Source: Anisus vortex
Taxonomy: Eukaryota; Mollusca; Gastropoda; Planorbidae
NCBI GenBank assembly: GCA_949126835.1
Contig: OX421501.1
Coordinates: 248,001 to 312,000, forward strand
DNA length: 64,000 bases
Direction: 5' to 3'
Part shown: positions 45,996 through 58,500 of the stretch, one piece after another
How positions within the stretch are numbered: the stretch's first letter is position 1
Layout: each line of letters opens with the position of its first letter
Translations under genes and position numbers: made by a program
The notes under the pieces: model-generated
The model's database searches: none
The model's input: the letters and a program-made list of their open reading frames with translations, nothing else
Told to the model about the DNA's origin: nothing

Positions 45996-47202
45996 GCGTT
46001 TGCAATCACGTGACAAAAAGCACGTCATTTTTGTTTACTTTGAGTAATGGTGTACAAGTAACAATGGCCGCTGTATTAACTCTTTCTCTCCGGATCAACG
46101 ATATCAGCGTCGATTTTAAAACGGCCATTTTGACGGATCGACGATGCCAGCGCCGATTTGTTACAATATGTTTATTTCGTAAATTTTCAGCGCTATTCTT
46201 TTACTTTTACATAAATCTAGACTGATTTCCCTTTGAATAACATCCAGATTTGTGTTTACATCGTGTTTTCATTTTTTTTAAAGGCATTTTTATGGATTTT
46301 TTTTCACCCGTGCAGGGCCGTATGTGGTGGGTAGTGATAATAAATGATAAATACGGGCTTTATATTTCTATTTGTTTTTAATAGTGAAAAAGAGTATATA
46401 TTTTAGGAAAACAATGTAGTTAATTATCTTGGGAATTTATTTATTTTGCTGTGAGCCTTGGAATTTGTGTTATGTAAGACTATGGTGAGTGATTTTTTTT
46501 TTTTAATTTTGGTTTTAAAAAGTTATTTTTTAAATGTAAGTAACAAATGATCTTATATTCTGTGTAAGGAGCTTTTAGTTTCCTTTAATTCAATACCAAA
46601 TATAATATTGTCTGATTAAAACCAAAAAAGTTATTAACATTTGAAGATAGCAATAGTGATAGTGATGGCAAAGAGAAAAAAAAGGATAATTCCGGCAGAA
46701 TAGGGAAAATAATTCCGGAGAGAAAGAGTTAATAAAGTTTCATATAGGCTCGAGCTTTTTAAAATGATGTTTTGTGTTTTAAGTCTTGTTAAGATTTAAG
46801 CTGTATTATGTCTGTTAAATAAAATAGGCTATTTTATTATTATCATAGACATAGATCATAGAGGATGTGAGCCTAATAGTTACTTGACTAGATAGCCTAT
46901 TCACCAACACTATCACTTGGCATCCCTATTAGCCATTAGCCTAGCCTACGAAACAATAAAGTGTAGGCCTATAAAGTGAAATTGAAATTGTAAATAGGTC
47001 TAGCCGGCCCTAGCCTAATCACATTAATCAATTAATCTACAGTACTACTATTTACCTCCTTATTTTTGAGTAGGATAGCCAATATTCTGATGTGAATTTT
47101 GCATGATAAAGAAGTACTTCACCATTTTTGTACACCAATAGTGGCTTCTATTTACACAAATACGTCACTAAAAAACCTAAGCCACGCACATTGGGAACGC
47201 TC
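45996..47202. mobile_element. DNA element splitting the 37-bp array, with a nested TTAA element
   Basis: Left end AGGGCGTTTGCAATCACGTG and right end GGGAACGCTCT are weak inverted repeats (7 of 9 at the tips). The array unit TCAATTAAACC is broken at AT/ATT. Near the right end, TACGTCACTAAAAAACC may echo the left CACGTCATTTTTGTTTAC. No transposase is seen. Superfamily undetermined. Confidence 0.55.
46080..46728. mobile_element. TTAA-flanked MITE (piggyBac-like), 649 bp
   Basis: A perfect 15-bp inverted repeat, CTCTTTCTCTCCGGA at the left and TCCGGAGAGAAAGAG at the right, is bordered exactly by TTAA (46076-46079 and 46729-46732). TTAA duplication is the signature of piggyBac-type transposition; the tips (CTC) are not the classical CCC/CCY. 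It has no coding capacity. Subterminal sequence contains repeated CGATATCAGCG/CGATGCCAGCG motifs. Confidence 0.85.
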
Positions 47203-47460
47203 TATTAAACCTTTAGTACACAATTGTAAGATGATTTTCAGTTAAACCTTTAGTACACAATTGTAAGATAAGCTTCAATTAAACCTTTAGTACACAACTG
47301 TAAGATAATCTTCAATTAAACCTTGAGTGTACATAGCTATAATATGAGCTTCAATTAAACCTTGAGTGTACATAGCTATAATATAAGCTTCAATTAAACC
47401 TTGAGTGTACATAGCTATAATATAAGCTTCAATTAAACCTTGAGTGTACATATAACTGTA
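47203..47460. repeat. about 37-bp minisatellite, right part
   Basis: Continuation of 45062-45995. The last copies are a distinct subfamily (CCTTGAGTGTACATAGCTAT). Confidence 0.93.
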
Positions 47461-47589
47461 AGATATAAGTACTGGGCCTAGGACAGCTCCTTATGGAATG
47501 GTTCTATTTTCACAGGCTTTAGTTGGTAGAATAAACTGTAATTGCCAGTTAGAATAAACTATTGACATTGAAATGCTCTAGAAAGAGAG

Positions 47590-48355
47590 CACAAAGTTGA
47601 GAGTTCATTTAATTTGATCATTTAATATTTGGCTGAACAATTGACACACCAAGTTGAAAGTTCATTTAATTTGATCATTTAATATTTGGCTTAACAATTG
47701 ACACACCAAGTTGAAAGTTCATTTAATTTGATCATTTAATATTTGGCTTAACAATTGACACACCAAGTTGAAAGTTCATTTAATTTGATCATTTAATATT
47801 TGGCTTAACAATTGACACACCAAGTTGAAAGTTCATTTAATTTGATCATTTAATATTTGGCTTAACAATTGACACACCAAGTTGAAAGTTCATTTAATTT
47901 GATCATTTAATATTTGGCTTAACAATTGACACACCAAGTTGAAAATTCATTTAATTTGATCATTTAATATTTGGCTTAACAATTGACACACCAAGTTGAT
48001 AGTTCATTGAATGTGATCATTTAATATTTGTCTAAACAATTGACACACCAAGTTGAAAATTCATTTAATGTGATCATTTAAATTTTAATATTTGGCTAAA
48101 CAATTGACACACCAAGTTGAAAATTCATTTAATGTGATCATTTAAATTTAATATTTGGCTAAACAATGGACACACCAAGTTGAAAATTCATTTAATGTAA
48201 TCATTTAATATTTGGCTTAACAATTGACACACCAAGTTGACAGTTCATTTAATGTGATAATTAAAATTTAACATTTGGCTTAACAATTGACACACCAAGT
48301 TGATAGTTCATTTAATTGGATCATTTAATATTTGGCTTAACAATTGACACAAGTC
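47590..48355. repeat. 57-bp minisatellite, about 13 copies
   Basis: Core ACACACCAAGTTGAAAGTTC followed by ATTTAATTTGATCATTTAAT. The left seven copies are nearly identical and the right ones diverge, with small insertions of ATTTAA. Confidence 0.96.
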
Positions 48356-48361
48356 CTAATG

Positions 48362-48592
48362 CCTAAAACATTGTTTTAAAATTTATCTTCTATGTTACAG
48401 ACGCTCCTTCCATATATTAGATTATTGTGTCCTGCACTTAACATTGTTTTAAAATTTATCTTCTATGTTACAGACGCTCATTCCATATATTAGATTATTG
48501 TGTCCTGCACTTAACAATGTTTCAAAATGTATCTTCTATGTTACAGACGCTCATTCCATATATTAGATTATTGTGTCCTGCACTTAACATTG
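48362..48592. repeat. 74-bp repeat, three copies, each with an acceptor-like site
   Basis: Units contain ATTTATCTTCTATGTTACAG then ACGCTCATTCCATATATTAG. Each copy has a T-rich stretch before CAG, so three tandem cryptic 3' splice sites lie 60-250 bp upstream of the real acceptor of CDC7 exon 5. Confidence 0.9.
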
Positions 48593-48650
48593 AGTCTTAT
48601 CTTTGTTTCCTGGCAGAGATGACAAATGTGTAAATTATTTTGTTTCCTAG

Positions 48651-48794
<144 letters not shown>

Positions 48795-48807
48795 TAAAAG
48801 TTTAATT

Positions 48808-48982
48808 TTATCAGTTGTGTTTATCAGTTGTGGTTATCAGTTGTGGTTATCAGTTGTGTTTATCAGTTGTGTTTATCAGTTGTGTTTATCAGTTGTGGTT
48901 ATCAGTTGTGTTTATCAGTTGTGGTTATCAGTTGTGTTTATCAGTTGTGGTTATCAGTTGTGGTTAACAGTTGTTGTGTTTA
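48808..48982. repeat. 13-bp minisatellite (TATCAGTTGTGTT)
   Basis: About 13 copies with TGTGTT/TGTGGT alternation, beginning 15 bp after the exon-5 donor. Confidence 0.95.
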
Positions 48983-49151
48983 TCCCTTGAAAAAAATGTA
49001 AATGTTAACAGGAACTGGTTAGCTCTGAAAAAAAGAAAAGTTTTAAAAGTATGTAAAGGTGAAAGGTCGTTGACATTACTTGATAAACAATACAATCACC
49101 TTTAAAATTTATTTTATGGAAAGCATATTGAGATGAATTCTTGTGTATTAA

Positions 49152-49878
49152 CTCATTTGCTACTACTGCGACTCAATGCGACCTACCCCCCTCCGTACTA
49201 ATGCGCCCTAAAGCGGCCGCCACGTGTGTGACTAACCTATTGTCGTTTCTTGATTTTTCTCCATGCGTTCTGTTTTTTTTTAATGCTGCAAGCACGGCTT
49301 TTAAATAGTAGGAATATAGTCTGTTTCGTTAATAAAAACCGGATGTTTTTATTAAGTTTCGTTTTTTTGCGCTGCACGTTCAAAATACGGGTAGTTTGCA
49401 CTAGCACTTGCACTTTTGTCTTGTAATACTTTTTTTTATAGCCTTCGCTTTTAATTTTTTACTTTATTTATCAATAGCTCTATACCTCCAAATATAACAT
49501 TTAACAATAGTTCTGATAATAAAGATGCTGCAGATATAGACTTAGATGAATTTCCATTACAACTCAATTTATGGGCTTTTTTATACTTTATCGGACTTTG
49601 ACGCTAGGGCTAGTGAAAATATTTAGCCAAATCCTAGGGTCTCAACACTCAACGAATAATTCTACCGATAATTCAGCATTTTTTATGTATAAAAGTATAC
49701 ATTTCCAGAAAGCTAAGATATTTATCTATTTTATAATGTAATTTTTATTCACTTTGGGGAATATTTAGTCATTAAAAAAAATTATTAAAAAATAATTTAC
49801 TAAATTTAATACGGAGTTCCTTCCCTTTGGCTAGTATTTTCCGGGGTTTCTTTGGAAACTAGGTTAGTAGCAAATGAG
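49152..49878. mobile_element. TTAA-flanked MITE (piggyBac-like), 727 bp
   Basis: Inverted ends CTCATTTGCTACTA and TAGTAGCAAATGAG are bordered by TTAA on both sides (49148-49151 and 49879-49882). No transposase frame. It is unrelated internally to the element at 46080 but shares TTAACTC tips. Confidence 0.88.
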
Positions 49879-49882
49879 TTAA

Positions 49883-50045
49883 ACAGCACTTCTGTACCCC
49901 TCGGCCTTCTCACTGGCGAAGTGTGGAAACCATCAGTACGCTTGCACCAAGATCAAAGCGGTGCGCTAACGCATGGGGGATAGCCCCTGGTGCACGTCCC
50001 AGGGTCTCATTGCACCGCCAAGAGGGGAGAAAGTAATGTGTGCAG
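49883..50045 (+). mobile_element. GC-rich retroposon-like fragment
   Basis: Contains CTGTACCCCTCGG near its start and GCGCTAACGCATGGGGGATA with AGCCCC. The reverse complement of 63005-63425 has the same blocks in the same order (CTGTACCCATGGG ... GCTAACGCATGGGGGACAGC). GC content stands out sharply from the flanks. It abuts the TTAA element at 49152-49878. Confidence 0.65.
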
Positions 50046-50099
50046 CACAATTTTCTTACATTACAGTTAAAGACCTACCTTAGTTAGACTTCAAAAAAA

Positions 50100-50480
50100 A
50101 AATGATGATGTTATCTGAACTAAAGATGATGATGTTATCTAAACTAAAACTGATGATGTTATCTGAACTAAAACTGATGATGTTATCTGAACTAAAACTG
50201 ATGATGTTATCTGAACTAAAGAAGATGATGTTATCTGAACTAAAGATGATGATGTTATCTGAACTAAAGCTGATGATGTTATCTAAACTAAAACTGAAGA
50301 TGTTATCTGAACTAAAACTGATGATGTTATCTGATCTAAAGATGATGATGTTATCTGAACTAAAACTGATGATGTTATCTGATCTAAAGATGATGATGTT
50401 ATCTGAACTAAAGATGATGATGTTATCTGAACTAAAGATGATGATGTTATCTGAACTAAAGATGATGAGGTTATCAAAAC
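50100..50480. repeat. 24-bp minisatellite, about 16 copies
   Basis: Core GATGATGTTATCTGAACTAA. As a multiple of 3 it gives open repetitive frames on both strands (MMLSELK-type), not genes. It lies about 140 bp upstream of CDC7 exon 6. Confidence 0.96.
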
Positions 50481-50619
50481 TAAAGAGAAAAAAAATTGAA
50501 TTATTCAAAATATAATAAATATATAGAGATGTTACTATTAAATAATTGTTGAATAACAATTGCTCCTTTTGTTACTTTGATTTGTACAGGCAGTGTGTTT
50601 TTTTTCTTCATTTCTTCAG

Positions 50620-50830
50620 ATATGCTCTTGTAGATTTTGGCCTTGCATCAGGACCAATGTTGATAGATAGAGATGCAGCCAAGCTTCACAAGACCTCATT
50701 GTCACATACTCACAGAGTGAATGAGAGGACTGCGTCTAGCAAGAGTCTACGGACAGCTCTCTCCCCATCCAAGTTAGATCCTGCTGGCAACAATGGAAAT
50801 ATTATGAAACTTAAAACGGCCACAGGAAAG
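50620..50830 (+). CDS. CDC7: CDC7 kinase, exon 6 (DFG and kinase insert 2)
   Basis: 211 bp, acceptor CATTTCTTCAG, donor GTTTGT. It begins (K)YALVDFGLASGP with the metal-binding DFG Asp (D222), then a Ser/Thr/Lys-rich segment (HRVNERTASSKSLRTALSPS, then KLDPAGNNGNIMKLKTATGK). CDC7 kinases are unusual in having a long insert between DFG and the activation-loop APE; this exon holds its first part. It exits at phase 0; the next coding exon is 11.7 kb away at 62496. Confidence 0.95.
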
Positions 50831-51997
50831 GTTTGTCTTTTAATAAGTTTTCCTTTCAATAATAGTCTACAAATTTTTTTTACATGTGTATGGACTAAAA
50901 CTATAAACCAGCGGTTCCCAACCTGTGGGTGGCAACCACTTTTGGCACAGAGCAACCATTTCATGGGGGTCACCTAAGATGATCAGAAAACATACATTTT
51001 TGCTGGGTTTAGGAAGCGAGACACCACTTCTCTATTCACCTCACATATGGTCCACCACATACAGATAACATACATATACCAGTATTCCATACCCAACGCC
51101 TTGACATCATCGCGCCCATATCATACTTCATATACAAATAATATAGGTGTATGTGACAGAGTTGGAGCCATAATGTATGTATGTGGATCAGCCACACAAG
51201 TGCAGAGACTTTCTGAGTTAAAAACATCTTCTCTGTTAAAAGCAGCTACTGTGTTGAAGCATCAGTATCGGTGGTAAATTGACACTTCTAGATTATATTT
51301 GAACTTAGGGCCAACTTTAGATGCTGTTTGGTACTGAACGAGGCAACAAAAGTAACTCACTGCAAATATTAGCAACAAAGACATAACCACAAGAAGTAAT
51401 TAAAAGAGTCTTAGGCTTACCTTGTGTCCATTTTGTAAAGGCTTTAAATAGTCGACTGTTTTCACAACTGTGCTGCGAGCTGGACGCACCAAACAATGTT
51501 ACTAATATTTCACAATAATATGAGATGGCTGTCGTGAGGAAAAGTTTTAAATTGTGTTTTTGACCTTGTGAAGAACTCAAAACATTTTTATTTAATCAGA
51601 AAGCAAGACCGCTGCTTGAGGTACTATTCAATGATAAAGGTGAACTGAAGAAAATAATTTACTTGGAAATTTTGACATCTTTGAAGAGTCAAATTATTAT
51701 CACTGCAAGAAACAAATGCAACATGACTTGATCTTTTTGACTTGATCTTTTTGACATGATCTGTTTGACTTGATCTATTTGACTTGATTATTCCAAATAA
51801 AACTTCCGTCTGGTTCAACTCATTGGAGAAAAAAAAATTATTTTGTCATTTTGTCAACCAATCTGGTTTCTTTGAAAAACATTACATTGAACCAGACAAA
51901 ATGATTGCCATGATAATTAATGTGAAAAAACACTTTCACATGCATGCAGACTAAAATTTCATCTTACTTTTAAAATCTACATGAGACCCCATTTGTA

Positions 51998-52493
51998 CTT
52001 GACAGCAGCCCAAGCACAGAGTTGAAAATGAGGCAATCCAAGAGGACTTCATTCAACTTATTAACAACAATGCAGCGTGAACTGAATTCAACTTATAAAC
52101 AAAAATGCAGCGTGAACTGAATTCAACTTATTAACAACAATGCAGCGTGAACTGAATTCAACTTATTAACAACAATGCAGTGTGAACTGAATTCAACTTA
52201 TTAACAACAATGCAGCGTGAACTGAATTCAACTTATTAACAACAATGCAGCGTGAACTGAATTCTCTACAATACCTGTTACAAAATTCTGGATCAACAGT
52301 TCGCAAACATATACTTTTTTGACTGAGATAATGTTGCACCCTCTTCATCAATTTCCAACAAAATATCTTTGTGAAACAGGGTTTTCCAGCTTGTTGGTTA
52401 TCAAAATACAGATGTAGACTTTTGAAGATGATCTTCATTGTGCTCTTGCAAAGACTGCCTAGAGAATATATGATCCGATGAGAAAAACATAAT
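51998..52493 (+). pseudogene. hAT transposase C-terminal (dimerisation) remnant
   Basis: Plus-strand fragments read VENEAIQEDFIQLINNNAA, then, after a 35-bp tandem expansion, HQFPTKYLCETGFSSLLVIK and FEDDLHCALAKTA. The F-TTYLCE-GFS-L-IK pattern is the conserved hAT C-terminal dimerisation region. Stops and frame changes make it non-functional. Confidence 0.8.
52042..52265. repeat. 35-bp repeat grown from hAT transposase codons
   Basis: About six copies with core GTGAACTGAATTCAACTTAT plus TAACAACAATGCAGC. The first copy is the transposase segment coding for QLINNNAA, so the array originated in the coding sequence. Confidence 0.92.
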
Positions 52494-52555
52494 TTCAACC
52501 TTTGCACCAACGAAAAGTAGTAGTAAGAAAAATCTCACATTATATAATTTCAAAC

Positions 52556-55500
52556 TTATAAACCTTCACTTGTCTGTCTGTCTCTTGTATGGACTGAACT
52601 TAGAGACCTTCACTTGTCTGTCTGTCTCTTGTATGGACTGAACTTAGAGACCTTCACTTGTCTGTCTGTCTCTTGTATGGACTGAACTTAGAGACCTTCA
52701 CTTGTCTGTCTGTCTCTTGTATGGACTGAACTTAGAGACCATCACTTGTCTGTCTGTCTCTTGTATGGACTGAACTTAGAGACCTTCACTTGTCTGTCTG
52801 TCTCTTGTATGGACTGAACTTAGAGACCTTCACTTGTCTGTCTGTCTCTTGTATGGACTGAACTTAGAGACCTTCACTTGTCTGTCTCTTGTATGGACTG
52901 AACTTAGAGACCTTCACTTGTCTGTCTGTCTCTTGTATAAACTGAACTTAGAGACCTTCACTTGTCTGTCTGTCTGTCTCTTGTATGGACTGAACATAGA
53001 GACCTTCACTTGTCTGTCTGTCTCTTGTATAAACTGAACTTAGAGACCTTCACTTGTCTGTCTGTCTGTCTCTTGTATGGACTGAACTTAGAGACCTTCA
53101 CTTGTCTGTCTGTCTCTTGTATGGACTGAACTTATAAACCTTCACTTGTCTGTCTGTCTCTTGTATGGACTGAACTTATAAACCTTCACTTGTCTGTCTG
53201 TCTCTTGTATGGACTGAACTTAGAGACCTTCACTTGTCTGTCTGTCTCTTGTATGGACTGAACTTAGAGACCTTCACTTGTCTGTCTGTCTCTTGTATGG
53301 ACTGAACTTAGAGACCTTCACTTGTCTGTCTGTCTCTTGTATGGACTGAACTTAGAGACCTTCACTTGTCTGTCTGTCTCTTGTATGGACTGAACTTATA
53401 GACCTTCACTTGTCTGTCTCTTGTATGGACTGAACTTAGAGACCTTCACTTGTCTGTCTCTTGTATAAACTGAACTTAGAGACCTTCACTTGTCTGTCTG
53501 TCTGTCTCTTGTATGGACTGAACTTATAGACCTTCACTTGTCTGTCTGTCTCTTGTATGGACTGAACTTAGAGACCTTCACTTGTCTGTCTGTCTCTTGT
53601 ATGGACTGAACTTAGAGACCATCACTTGTCTGTCTGTCTCTTGTATGGACTGAACTTAGAGACCATCACTTGTCTGTCTCTTGTATGGACTGAACTTACA
53701 GACCTTCACTTGTCTGTCTGTCTGTCTCTTGTATGGACTGAACTTATAGACCTTCACTTGTCTGTCTGTCTCTTGTATGGACTGAACTTATAGACCTTCA
53801 CTTGTCTGTCTGTCTGTCTCTTGTATGGACTGAACTTAGAGACCTTCACTTGTCTGTCTGTCTCTTGTATGGACTGAACTTAGAGACCTTCACTTGTCTG
53901 TCTCTTGTATAAACTGAACTTAGAGACCTTCACTTGTCTGTCTCTTGTATGGACTGAACTTAGAGACCTTCACTTGTCTGTCTGTCTCTTGTATGGACTG
54001 AACTTAGAGACCTTCACTTGTCTGTCTGTCTCTTGTATGGACTGAACTTAGAGACCTTCACTTGTCTGTCTGTCTCTTGTATGGACTGAACTTAGAGACC
54101 TTCACTTGTCTGTCTGTCTCTTGTATGGACTGAACTTAGAGACCTTCACTTGTCTGTCTGTCTCTTGTATGGACTGAACTTAGAGACCTTCACTTGTCTG
54201 ACTGTCTCTTGTATGGACTGAACTTAGAGACCTTCACTTGTCTGTCTGTCTCTTGTATGGACTGAACTTAGAGACCATCACTTGTCTGTCTGTCTCTTGT
54301 ATGGACTGAACTTAGAGACCTTCACTTGTCTGTCTGTCTCTTGTATGGACTGAACTTAGAGACCATCACTTGTCTGTCTGTCTCTTGTATGCACTGAACT
54401 TAGAGACCTTCACTTGTCTGTCTGTCTCTTGTATGGACTGAACTTAGAGACCTTCACTTGTCTGTCTGTCTCTTGTATGGACTGAACTTAGAGACCTTCA
54501 CTTGTCTGTCTGTCTCTTGTATGGACTGAACTTAGAGACCATCACTTGTCTGTCTGTCTCTTGTATGGAATGAACTTAGAGACCTTCACTTGTCTGTCTG
54601 TCTCTTGTATGGACTGAACTTAGAGACCTTCACTTGTCTGTCTGTCTCTTGTATGGACTGAACTTAGAGACCTTCACTTGTCTGTCTGGCTCTTGTATGG
54701 ACTGAACTTATAAACCTTCACTTGTCTGTCTGTCTCTTGTATGGACTGAACTTATAAACCTTCACTTGTCTGTCTGTCTCTTGTATGGACTGAACTTAGA
54801 GACCATCACTTGTCTGTCTGTCTCTTGTATGGACTGAACTTAGAGACCTTCACTTGTCTGTCTGTCTCTTGTATGGACTGAACTTAGAGACCATCACTTG
54901 TCTGTCTGTCTCTTGTATGGACTGAACTTAGAGACCTTCACTTGTCTGTCTGTCTCTTGTATGGACTGAACTTAGAGACCTTCACTTGTCTGTCTGTCTC
55001 TTGTATGGACTGAACTTAGAGACCTTCACTTGTCTGTCTGTCTCTTGTATGGACTGAACTTAGAGACCTTCACTTGTCTGTCTGTCTCTTGTATGGACTG
55101 AACTTAGAGACCTTCACTTGTCTGTCTGTCTCTTGTATGGACTGAACTTAGAGACCTTCACTTGTCTGTCTGTCTCTTGTATGGACTGAACTTAGAGACC
55201 TTCACTTGTCTGTCTGTCTCTTGTATGGACTGAACTTAGAGACCTTCACTTGTCTGTCTGTCTCTTGTATGGACTGAACTTAGAGACCTTCACTTGTCTG
55301 TCTGTCTCTTGTATGGACTGAACTTAGAGACCTTCACTTGTCTGTCTGTCTCTTGTATAAACTGAACTTAGAGACCTTCACTTGTCTGTCTGTCTGTCTC
55401 TTGTATGGACTGAACTTATAAACCTTCACTTGTCTGTCTGTCTCTTGTATGGACTGAACTTAGAGACCATCACTTGTCTGTCTGTCTCTTGTATGGACTG

Positions 55501-58500
55501 AACTTAGAGACCTTCACTTGTCTGTCTGTCTCTTGTATGGACTGAACTTAGAGACCTTCACTTGTCTGTCTGTCTCTTGTATGGACTGAACTTATAGACC
55601 TTCACTTGTCTGTCTCTTGTATGGACTGAACTTAGAGACCTTCACTTGTCTGTCTCTTGTATAAACTGAACTTAGAGACCTTCACTTGTCTGTCTGTCTG
55701 TCTCTTGTATGGACTGAACTTATAGACCTTCACTTGTCTGTCTGTCTCTTGTATGGACTGAACTTAGAGACCTTCACTTGTCTGTCTGTCTCTTGTATGG
55801 ACTGAACTTAGAGACCATCACTTGTCTGTCTGTCTCTTGTATGGACTGAACTTAGAGACCATCACTTGTCTGTCTCTTGTATGGACTGAACTTACAGACC
55901 TTCACTTGTCTGTCTGTCTGTCTCTTGTATGGACTGAACTTATAGACCTTCACTTGTCTGTCTGTCTCTTGTATGGACTGAACTTATAGACCTTCACTTG
56001 TCTGTCTGTCTGTCTCTTGTATGGACTGAACTTAGAGACCTTCACTTGTCTGTCTGTCTCTTGTATGGACTGAACTTAGAGACCTTCACTTGTCTGTCTG
56101 TCTCTTGTATAAACTGAACTTAGAGACCTTCACTTGTCTGTCTGTCTGTCTCTTGTATGGACTGAACTTATAGACCTTCACTTGTCTGTCTGTCTCTTGT
56201 ATGGACTGAACTTATAAACCTTCACTTGTCTGTCTGTCTCTTGTATGGACTGAACTTAGAGACCTTCACTTGTCTGTCTGTCTCTTGTATGGACTGAACT
56301 TAGAGACCTTCACTTGTCTGTCTGTCTCTTGTATGGACTGAACTTAGAGACCATCACTTGTCTGTCTGTCTCTTGTATGGAATGAACTTAGAGACCTTCA
56401 CTTGTCTGTCTGTCTCTTGTATGGACTGAACTTAGAGACCTTCACTTGTCTGTCTGTCTCTTGTATGGACTGAACTTAGAGACCTTCACTTGTCTGTCTG
56501 GCTCTTGTATGGACTGAACTTATAAACCTTCACTTGTCTGTCTGTCTCTTGTATGGACTGAACTTATAAACCTTCACTTGTCTGTCTGTCTCTTGTATGG
56601 ACTGAACTTAGAGACCATCACTTGTCTGTCTGTCTCTTGTATGGACTGAACTTAGAGACCTTCACTTGTCTGTCTGTCTCTTGTATGGACTGAACTTAGA
56701 GACCATCACTTGTCTGTCTGTCTCTTGTATGGACTGAACTTAGAGACCTTCACTTGTCTGTCTGTCTCTTGTATGGACTGAACTTAGAGACCTTCACTTG
56801 TCTGTCTGTCTCTTGTATGGACTGAACTTAGAGACCTTCACTTGTCTGTCTGTCTCTTGTATGGACTGAACTTAGAGACCTTCACTTGTCTGTCTGTCTC
56901 TTGTATGGACTGAACTTAGAGACCTTCACTTGTCTGTCTGTCTCTTGTATGGACTGAACTTAGAGACCTTCACTTGTCTGTCTGTCTCTTGTATGGACTG
57001 AACTTAGAGACCTTCACTTGTCTGTCTGTCTCTTGTATGGACTGAACTTAGAGACCTTCACTTGTCTGTCTGTCTCTTGTATGGACTGAACTTAGAGACC
57101 TTCACTTGTCTGTCTGTCTCTTGTATGGACTGAACTTAGAGACCTTCACTTGTCTGTCTGTCTCTTGTATAAACTGAACTTAGAGACCTTCACTTGTCTG
57201 TCTGTCTGTCTCTTGTATGGACTGAACTTATAAACCTTCACTTGTCTGTCTGTCTCTTGTATGGACTGAACTTAGAGACCATCACTTGTCTGTCTGTCTC
57301 TTGTATGGACTGAACTTAGAGACCTTCACTTGTCTGTCTGTCTCTTGTATGGACTGAACTTAGAGACCTTCACTTGTCTGTCTGTCTCTTGTATGGACTG
57401 AACTTATAGACCTTCACTTGTCTGTCTCTTGTATGGACTGAACTTAGAGACCTTCACTTGTCTGTCTCTTGTATAAACTGAACTTAGAGACCTTCACTTG
57501 TCTGTCTGTCTGTCTCTTGTATGGACTGAACTTATAGACCTTCACTTGTCTGTCTGTCTCTTGTATGGACTGAACTTAGAGACCTTCACTTGTCTGTCTG
57601 TCTCTTGTATGGACTGAACTTAGAGACCATCACTTGTCTGTCTGTCTCTTGTATGGACTGAACTTAGAGACCATCACTTGTCTGTCTCTTGTATGGACTG
57701 AACTTACAGACCTTCACTTGTCTGTCTGTCTGTCTCTTGTATGGACTGAACTTATAGACCTTCACTTGTCTGTCTGTCTCTTGTATGGACTGAACTTATA
57801 GACCTTCACTTGTCTGTCTGTCTGTCTCTTGTATGGACTGAACTTAGAGACCTTCACTTGTCTGTCTGTCTCTTGTATGGACTGAACTTAGAGACCTTCA
57901 CTTGTCTGTCTGTCTCTTGTATAAACTGAACTTAGAGACCTTCACTTGTCTGTCTGTCTGTCTCTTGTATGGACTGAACTTATAGACCTTCACTTGTCTG
58001 TCTGTCTCTTGTATGGACTGAACTTATAAACCTTCACTTGTCTGTCTGTCTCTTGTATGGACTGAACTTAGAGACCTTCACTTGTCTGTCTGTCTCTTGT
58101 ATGGACTGAACTTAGAGACCTTCACTTGTCTGTCTGTCTCTTGTATGGACTGAACTTAGAGACCTTCACTTGTCTGTCTGTCTCTTGTATGGACTGAACT
58201 TAGAGACCTTCACTTGTCTGTCTGTCTCTTGTATGGACTGAACTTAGAGACCTTCACTTGTCTGTCTGTCTCTTGTATGGACTGAACTTAGAGACCTTCA
58301 CTTGTCTGTCTGTCTCTTGTATGGACTGAACTTAGAGACCTTCACTTGTCTGTCTGTCTCTTGTATGGACTGAACTTAGAGACCTTCACTTGTCTGTCTG
58401 TCTCTTGTATGGACTGAACCTAGAGACCTTCACTTGTCTGTCTGTCTCTTGTATGGACTGAACTTAGAGACCTTCACTTGTCTGTCTGTCTCTTGTATAA

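Larger units (their letters stand above)
50909..52555 (+). mobile_element. hAT transposon, decayed, 3' inverted repeat missing
   Basis: The left end CAGCGGTTCCCAACCTGTGG, followed by GGGGGTCACCTAAGA, matches a widespread hAT/Charlie-type terminus. It is flanked by CTATAAAC (50901-50908) and TTATAAAC (52556-52563), a probable 8-bp duplication with one change. No right inverted repeat is present, so the 3' end is deleted or rearranged. The interior carries a transposase pseudogene. The flanking sequence on both sides resembles the 44-bp satellite unit. Confidence 0.75.

Noticed and set aside
50080..50559. Overlapping repetitive open frames on both strands (MMLSELK / SSDNIIIF types)
   Set aside because: Product of the 24-bp array in a CDC7 intron; open on both strands, as expected for a short stop-free unit.
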